From assembly GCA_017163975.1 (NCBI GenBank), contig JAFFSR010000229.1, positions 11,116,001-11,180,000 on the forward strand: a stretch of 64,000 bases of DNA, given 5' to 3'. Of this stretch, positions 57,609 through 64,000 are shown one piece after another. The stretch comes from Anastatus disparis (taxonomy: Eukaryota > Arthropoda > Insecta > Hymenoptera > Eupelmidae). How positions within the stretch are numbered: position 1 is the first letter of the stretch; each line of letters starts with the position of its first letter. The notes under the pieces are model-generated. The model did not search any database. It was not told the DNA's origin and saw only the letters and a program-made list of their open reading frames with translations. The translations under genes were made by a program, and so were the position numbers.

Positions 57609-59707
57609 AAGAAAAAAATCAGAAACGGCCTGCTATTCGTTCAACTTAACGAATTATAAAAGAATAAAGATTTCACAAAAGAGAGACAGAAAGAAAAAAG
57701 AAGAAATGCTTAATTGGCAATTCCAAGCTTGAGTGGCAACGAAGGAAAGAAAAAGTAACGGAGAGGGGGGTAAAGGCTACCTAATAGTTGGCGCGACCTT
57801 TTGATCAAGTCTTTATTCTTTTTCCATTTTAATTTTCATCAAAGTTTCACAAGTAGCCACTTTGTTTAAACACAAAGAACAAAAAAAAGAAGAAATGAAA
57901 AAGTGATTTTTAAAAAAAAATTACAATTCTCATTTTAATATCCGTACGAAAGAGAAAAGTTTTATCATTTTCGCATGAGTACAATAATTCAATTAAAAAA
58001 AAAAAAGAAATCTGTTTATAAAGTTAAAACTTTACAGCTCCTAATGCCTCAGTAACAAGTCAAAGGAGTTTACCGGCGAACAGTCTGTACGTCCTAAAAC
58101 TAGTTTCTCCATCTTGTAAATTTTATATACGTATACATATATCTATATACATAAACAAAAGTCCCAAGCAAGTTTATCATTCATAAAAAGGGCTCGAGAG
58201 AGAGAGAAAGAGAGTGCGCTCGCGCCATAGTTTTAATGAGGTACTTTACGAGCGCGTTTAATGCAAAATATCTGTGTCGTTAAGCACGTCGTACCTTTAA
58301 AAAGCAAAAAAGCAAAAAAATTAAAAAAAATGACTGAAGAAAAAGAAAGAAAACGCGACTCGACATCATTAACAACTTGAAAAGAGAGCAAAAAAATAAA
58401 AGCAATCGTTTAATTTATACACACGTCAGAGGTTATATCGCTTCAGGTAGGGAGGGAGATTCGAAAAAATATAAAGCTAAATACTAGTACTTTACAATCT
58501 TATGTTTATATATATATTTTATTTTTTACATTTTGAAGTGGAAACGACGAATCTAATAAACTCTTGACTGAAAATTCAATTAAGTTTTACAGTGTCACTT
58601 CATTTTCCGAGCTTAAGTAATGCGTTACGATGCAATTTTACGGGTAGCTACCTTTTTTTCGTTCTTTTTTTCAACTTCTTCTTCATTTTATTTAATTTAA
58701 TTCTTCCTTTTTCATACTTACTTTTGCTTCGAAAGAAAGCGAGAGATCTTCGAAGTCGTTTTGCTTGAGAATACTTTTAATGAAAGCGTTTAATTACTAT
58801 CAAGTTTTTACCGAAAAATTATTACCAAGATTGTAATTGAGAGGTTTTGTTTATATATATACATATAAAGATAGCTTGTTAGAGTATCGGATTAAGATTA
58901 ACATTTAAATTTTATATTTATGTATATTGTTGATAATATTAATTTGATATTCAATTAGTTTCAAAGAGAAGCTTGAAATATTTTATGCGTTTTAAAAATA
59001 ATTAAAAATAGTAGTTTTGAAATTGAAAAATACGACGTCAATTAGATCAAATTCATTTTCATCGATAATACATTACTTAACATAAATTTATATTTTAAAT
59101 AAATTATTAACGTTCACTTTATAATAATAAAGTTACTTTGTAATAGAAAGATATAATTTATAAAGTTTTTAATTAAAAAAAGTAAAAAAAAATGTGGATG
59201 ATTTAATAATTCATGTACGAAATTCGAAATTCAAGTGAATCACTTGAAATAAATCACTTTAAACATATTCACTTTAAAGTTGAAGCGAAAAGCAAAAGCG
59301 ATCACATAAATCAGCAAATTAAAAGCGATCCCTTTTACTTTTGTTAAACCAAATCGTCCATTTCAAAAGACCGAAAATTTTCGCTTCTTATATATGTATA
59401 CATACACGCGTATCCTCAAGGCATATAAACGTTTGGTACAAAGTATAATGCCACCTTCGTGTGCAACACTCATAACGCAATCAACGGAGCGCAAAAAAGT
59501 TTTAAAAAAAAAAGGAAAAACTTTCTCAATGCACGTACATATACGTGTAGTAAAGTAAGAACGACACATAAATCGCTGATCATCTTAAGAGTTAGTTCCC
59601 TTTTTTTTCGTTCTTTCTTTCTTAATGCAAGTGAAGTGAACGACCGAAATCGGTTGGCTTTGATAGTTTTATACAGCCTTTCACGGTAATGTTGCTTGCT
59701 TATGTCA

Positions 59708-59724
59708 CTCTCTCTCTCTCTCTC
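59708..59724. repeat. (CT)8 microsatellite
   Basis: CT dinucleotide run within a GT/TA-rich stretch (59.7-60.1 kb). Confidence 0.9.
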
Positions 59725-62700
59725 GTCGTTGTATCCGCAAATGGCGCGAAAGTGTATACTTTAGTGTACGGGTATATCTATATGTATGTCTACGAAATCG
59801 TTATAAAGACCGGACCAGAGCACCAAATTATGGCCAACGTTCTTCGAGATTCTCCGCCTCCGAACGTAATATAAGGCACATGTACGCGCGAATGTGTGCA
59901 CATATATTTGCAAATGTACAGTTTTGTATGTGTATGCGCGTGTTTAGATGTGTAAACGTGTGTCTGTATATGTAAGTATACTCGTGTGTGCGTAACTTTA
60001 TATGTATGTATGAGTTATACACTTACGCATCTACCTTATTTTCAAATATATATAAATTCACTGTGTATATGTGAATAGGTGTAGATGTATATATGTATAT
60101 ATGTGAGATATACGTAGTTTTCACTTGGTAGCACCGACACGTTGTCGTGATTTATGCCGGTGTGCAGAGCCGAGCTTTTCGCTACTCTTGGCCCCGGGCC
60201 CATCGTTTCTCTCTAACATAACTATGTCTCTCTTTCTCTCTGTCTTTCTCTTTATCTCTTGCTCTCTCTCTTTACCTCTCTTTTGTCTCGTTTTCTCCTC
60301 TTCCGTTTCCGCTCGGTTAACATTTTCAGCCTGTATAAGTCATGGATAGGAAAACGTTCGCTAAGTCGTATACAGAAAAATCGAACGATATCCTCTTCTA
60401 CCGCTTGTCTACTTGTTTTCTCTTTGTATTTTTCTGCTTTCTTTTTTCCTCTTTTTTTCAAGTTATATATACATATAAATTTGGTATGGAAAATACGCAA
60501 AGATATCTTTCTTCTTTCCGAGTTTTGTTATTTGGACCAAAAATATGTAGTAGCAATGGCATTAAAAAAAGTTACCATAAATATATACGTACACTGACCA
60601 AATGTGGGTTGACGAAAATTTACTATCAAGAGAATGAGAGTAAAAAAGAAATAAGTGAAGAGGATGGGAGATACATTTAGAAGATTGAATTGATTAATTT
60701 TTATTAGGGCAGCAATGCAACTTATTTTTCTTCGGTTATAAGTTTCGCGTTTTGACGTCTGTATACTTGAAAAGGAGAAATGTTTATGAAGAAGATACTA
60801 AAAATTTTCTTATTTAATTTTGTTATTTATTTATAATTTATTAACATTTTTCTTTTATATTCAAATAAATTTACCATAACAAAATTATTTAATAATATGG
60901 TAACAGCGAGTTTAGTTTTCAGATAATTTTTCTTCTATGTAACTATCATACTTGTTAGACTTCAGATTAACAACAAACTTTTCATCACCAGAGTATTTAA
61001 TATTTGCTATTAATTTTACAATAAGAAACAGCTTACCCTCATCCACAATAAATAAAATATGAACATTAACATTACTTATCATAAATAAGTGTATACTAAC
61101 GTAATAATTTTTCTTTCTTATTTTTTAATATAATCATAATATACGAGCGTACATACGAGAGAAATACGAAGTTTATTATTTTTCAACAATTGCGGTAGGT
61201 ACATTAATAATGTATGTACGTACATCAGGCTTTCCAATTGATTTATTCTTCGAAAGAATAAAAAAAAAAGAAGAAATACGAAAACTACATGACCAGCGCA
61301 AAATCAACTGCACAACATCACTATTTAACATAAAACTCGTATTTTGTACGTAACATGTTATACATGGTAAATAAAATTAAATCTTATTTACAAAACTCCA
61401 GTCTTCTTTTCTAATAAAACTACAGACTTGATAAATACCAAAAAAAAGAGAATTTGAAATTATTAAATAAAAAGATAATAAAATTTAGTTAACAGCTTTC
61501 GTCTCTGTACAATTATTCGTTCTATTTTAATACCCACATCTCTCTGAGAAGAGAAGGAAAAATAAGATAATAAGCAAAACTCTAGTGGTAAGATCAGTGT
61601 ATTACGTAATCACTTATTACTATACGCATTTCTTAACAAACACTTATACTCTCGCTTAGCCATTACTTTTAGTTACGCACTTGTACGTCCACATATATAA
61701 ACGTATACATGTGTATATGCGAAGGAATAAAAGAGAGATAGAAACTCTATGCGAAAAAGCGTGGGACGAGCTTGGCCTTGGCGTCGTAATATTTGCGTTA
61801 GGAATGCCAATGTCTAGGAATGTAGTTATGTGATAAACATGCCGAGAAAAAATAAGTAATACTCGATCATTTATTGCGAATTTTATTAATCATATATAAA
61901 TATGACAATTTGTCACTTTTTTTTTTTTTTAAATGAAAAAAGTTTGTCTTGAATGATTTACAGCTTCACAAAATATCATTTTGAAATATCCTTTTTTTTA
62001 AAGTTTATTTTTATATAAATACCAGTAATATATAATTTCTTATCAACTTTATTCTGAATAAGAAAAATATTTAGTTGTAATCTGAGATTTAATTTAATAT
62101 AAATATAATAATACCGTAAAATAATAATTCGCCAAAAAATGACATAAAATAGTATCTTTCAAACTCTTATCAAAATGAATCCAGTAAAGCTTCAAGCTAC
62201 TTCTAATTCAACAGTGATTTTTCAGTGTGAAAAGTGTTGCTTTTGCTGAAGCGCTCTGATTCGCGTTTCCCTGCGAAACGACATTAAATGTATAAAGAGA
62301 GAAAAAAAGAGAGAAAGAGAGAAAGTGTGCAGAGAAAGAGAAAAGAGATATTCTCGCGACTCGCTATTTTTCTCGCGTAATTTATTTCATTAAAAAGTTG
62401 GCCGATAAATTTACGAAAAAGCGGGGGGTAGCCAAAAGCACTTTTTAGCCAAAGCTTTTGCAAGCTAACATAGAAAAGTGAAAGAGCAAGGGAAAGAGAG
62501 AACAGAGACACTAGAAAAAGGTGGAGAGGAGATTAATAGATAGTTAGGTAGACTAATAGATAACGTGAATTGTAATTCCTAATTTTTTTTTCTCTCTCTC
62601 TCTCTTTTCTTTTCTTTCTTTCCTTTTTTCTCGCGACGTTGCAAGCACGAACGGTGTGAATTATGCTCGTTATTAAATGGCTGGGATGCGGGATTTTCGT

Positions 62701-63206
62701 AAAAAGTTTTTTTTAAATGTTTGTTCTCTCTTTTGCTCTCTTTTAAGCATTTGTCATTGAAGAACTCGGAGATGTATAAAAGTCCGTTCTTTTTTCTCTC
62801 TCTTTTTTTTTTAATAATTAATTTCACGAAAAAACATGACTATATAATTAATTATATGATATATATTCAAAATTTTTGAGAAAGTTCATAATACAAATTT
62901 TGTGAATAAGAAATAATAGCATGCAATTTATCTGGAATAAAAACCAAAATTTAAAAATTAAATTTTAATTCTTGTTTATGCTCTATTATCTTTAAACTTC
63001 CATGTACAATACTTAATAAACTATATTCTTATTCTTACAGGAAAAATTTACTCTTGTACCAAAACAAAAATTTTAATATGTACATAAATCCTATAAACAA
63101 TCTCTGAAAAACCAAAAAAAAGTATGAAACAGACTTCATAAAGAAAACTTTTAATATTTACCCATCTTTATACACAGAGCCAGTCATATTCAGATATGGA
63201 TAATAA

Positions 63207-63479
63207 CGAAAGCAAAAAGAGCCGTTAGTGCCTGCATTTAACGTTCCCGTCCCTATAGCTTCTGATGTTAATTCAAACAGTCAAATATGCGACACAAACG
63301 TTGAGCCTTCCCAGCTCGTTAACGAATATATAGACGGTAGAATAGAAGCAACCGACTACGACTACGACGACGACGATGGGAATGAGGATGAGAAACGACA
63401 AACTACGACTACGAGCAACGACGACGACGACGACGACTACGGACGAGAGTACGACGATCGGGAGGTGACCGATGCATAA
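63207..63479 (+). CDS. Acidic open frame, uncertain coding exon
   Basis: Open from 63207 (after an in-frame TAA at 63204) to TAA at 63477-63479, with no ATG near its start; the first possible start is a GTG at 63228. It encodes a mixed N-part (VPAFNVPVPIASDVN, EPSQLVNEYIDGRIEATD) and an Asp/Tyr-rich tail (DYDYDDDDGNEDE, NDDDDDDYGREYDDREVTDA) from GAC-type triplet repeats. Composition is richer in GC/CpG than the flanks. It could be a terminal exon entered through an AG after 63206, but the upstream pyrimidine tract is poor. It lies on the strand opposite luna. A second frame begins at ATG 63472, overlapping the stop as ATGCATAA. No family recognised; could be non-coding triplet repeat. Confidence 0.25.
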   Translation, partial: RKQKEPLVPAFNVPVPIASDVNSNSQICDTNVEPSQLVNEYIDGRIEATDYDYDDDDGNEDEKRQTTTTSNDDDDDDYGREYDDREVTDA

Positions 63480-64000
63480 TTCAAGCGCTAACGTTTTAGC
63501 TATTTTGCATGACTCTCTGGACCTTGCCGACTTACGAGAGCTTTCAGTTACGGAAAATATCAAATTATCTCAACGAATAAACCTTGTATATTGTGTTATG
63601 GATACGAGACTAATTTTACTCTCTCTCTTTCTCTCTTACTATATTCCCTTATTTAATGTCGTTTGTTTTGTATATATAAACTTTCTTCAGTTTTTTCCTT
63701 TATTCCTCGATTGTAAAATAATGTAGTCGTTTGAGATTTTATATTAGTTTATATTTTTGCAATTCCATCATAGCAAAATTCCTATTTCAACTATCATCAA
63801 AATGTAACTTTACAAAAAAAAGTTCAATGAAATTTGAATAGTTACAAATTTCAACTATCATTCACGGCAACTTTAAACCCTTATATCGATTTTAAACCTT
63901 TTCCCCCCATCTCCATATATATTATCTTGGTAACCTCTCCATCAACACCAGCAGATCAGATTTCATCTTTTGTCTCCTCCTCCTTCTATCCCTTATATTA

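Larger units (their letters stand above)
42222..64000 (-). other. luna 5' intron (partial, at least 21.8 kb) or upstream region
   Basis: The acceptor at 42222 requires an upstream exon carrying the start codon and the first ~35 residues of the KLF6/7 N-terminal block. Reading the minus strand for an EYWQQ-type codon string next to a donor found none, so the donor is probably beyond 64,000. The interval contains the solo LTR (42368-43526), a SINE (48992-49196), GA/CT microsatellites, an 18 bp tandem pair at 57569-57604, a TGACG cluster near 54.03 kb, and CpG-richer blocks at 44.1-44.6, 45.4-45.6, 47.4-47.64, 55.85-56.0 and 60.1-60.35 kb. The acidic open frame at 63207-63479 may be a separate feature. 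Confidence 0.55.

Noticed and set aside
63273..63563. Minus-strand 96-codon frame with poly-Val
   Set aside because: Antisense shadow of the GAC triplet tract; the Val runs come from GTC repeats.

Overview
The window is AT-rich animal DNA full of microsatellites and poly-A/poly-T tracts. It has split genes with GT-AG introns and tRNA-derived SINEs. The one gene that can be identified with confidence is an insect KLF6/7-type zinc-finger factor, the orthologue of Drosophila luna. The residues in its non-zinc-finger exons look most like hymenopteran luna to me, so I infer a hymenopteran insect. That placement is from memory of the family and is not proven here.

Layout. 1-12,900 is mostly gene-poor DNA downstream of luna. 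It holds two SINE copies (390-590 minus, 8843-9047 plus), a diverged ~125 bp direct duplication (6508-6628 and 7628-7755), and a small promoter-like block near 4.26-4.45 kb with two perfect CREs, a heat-shock-type site and a TATA box. 12,900-24,851 lies directly downstream of the luna stop codon. Much of it is strikingly T-rich on the plus strand (A-rich in luna sense), and it may contain a long 3' UTR.

24,852-42,221 carries the last five coding exons of luna on the minus strand: 42221-42051, 41452-41207, 40469-40258, 39384-39143 and 25027-24852. Together they encode 348 residues in one continuous frame with consistent splice phases. The first residues correspond to the middle of the conserved KLF6/7 N-terminal block. 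The start codon and the preceding N-terminal exon are therefore missing and should lie upstream, probably beyond position 64,000. A 14.1 kb intron splits the linker between zinc fingers 1 and 2.

42,222-64,000 is then mostly the first coding intron of luna, or its 5' region. It contains a 1,159 bp solo LTR (42368-43526) with TGTGA...TCACA ends and a 4 bp ATGT target duplication, a third SINE (48992-49196), microsatellites and several CpG-richer blocks that may be regulatory. Near the right edge is an acidic open frame (63207-63479) of uncertain status.

The mobile-element copies sit in introns or flanking DNA and do not interrupt coding exons. No bacterial, viral, CRISPR or rRNA features were seen. 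tRNA-like stretches exist only as SINE heads.
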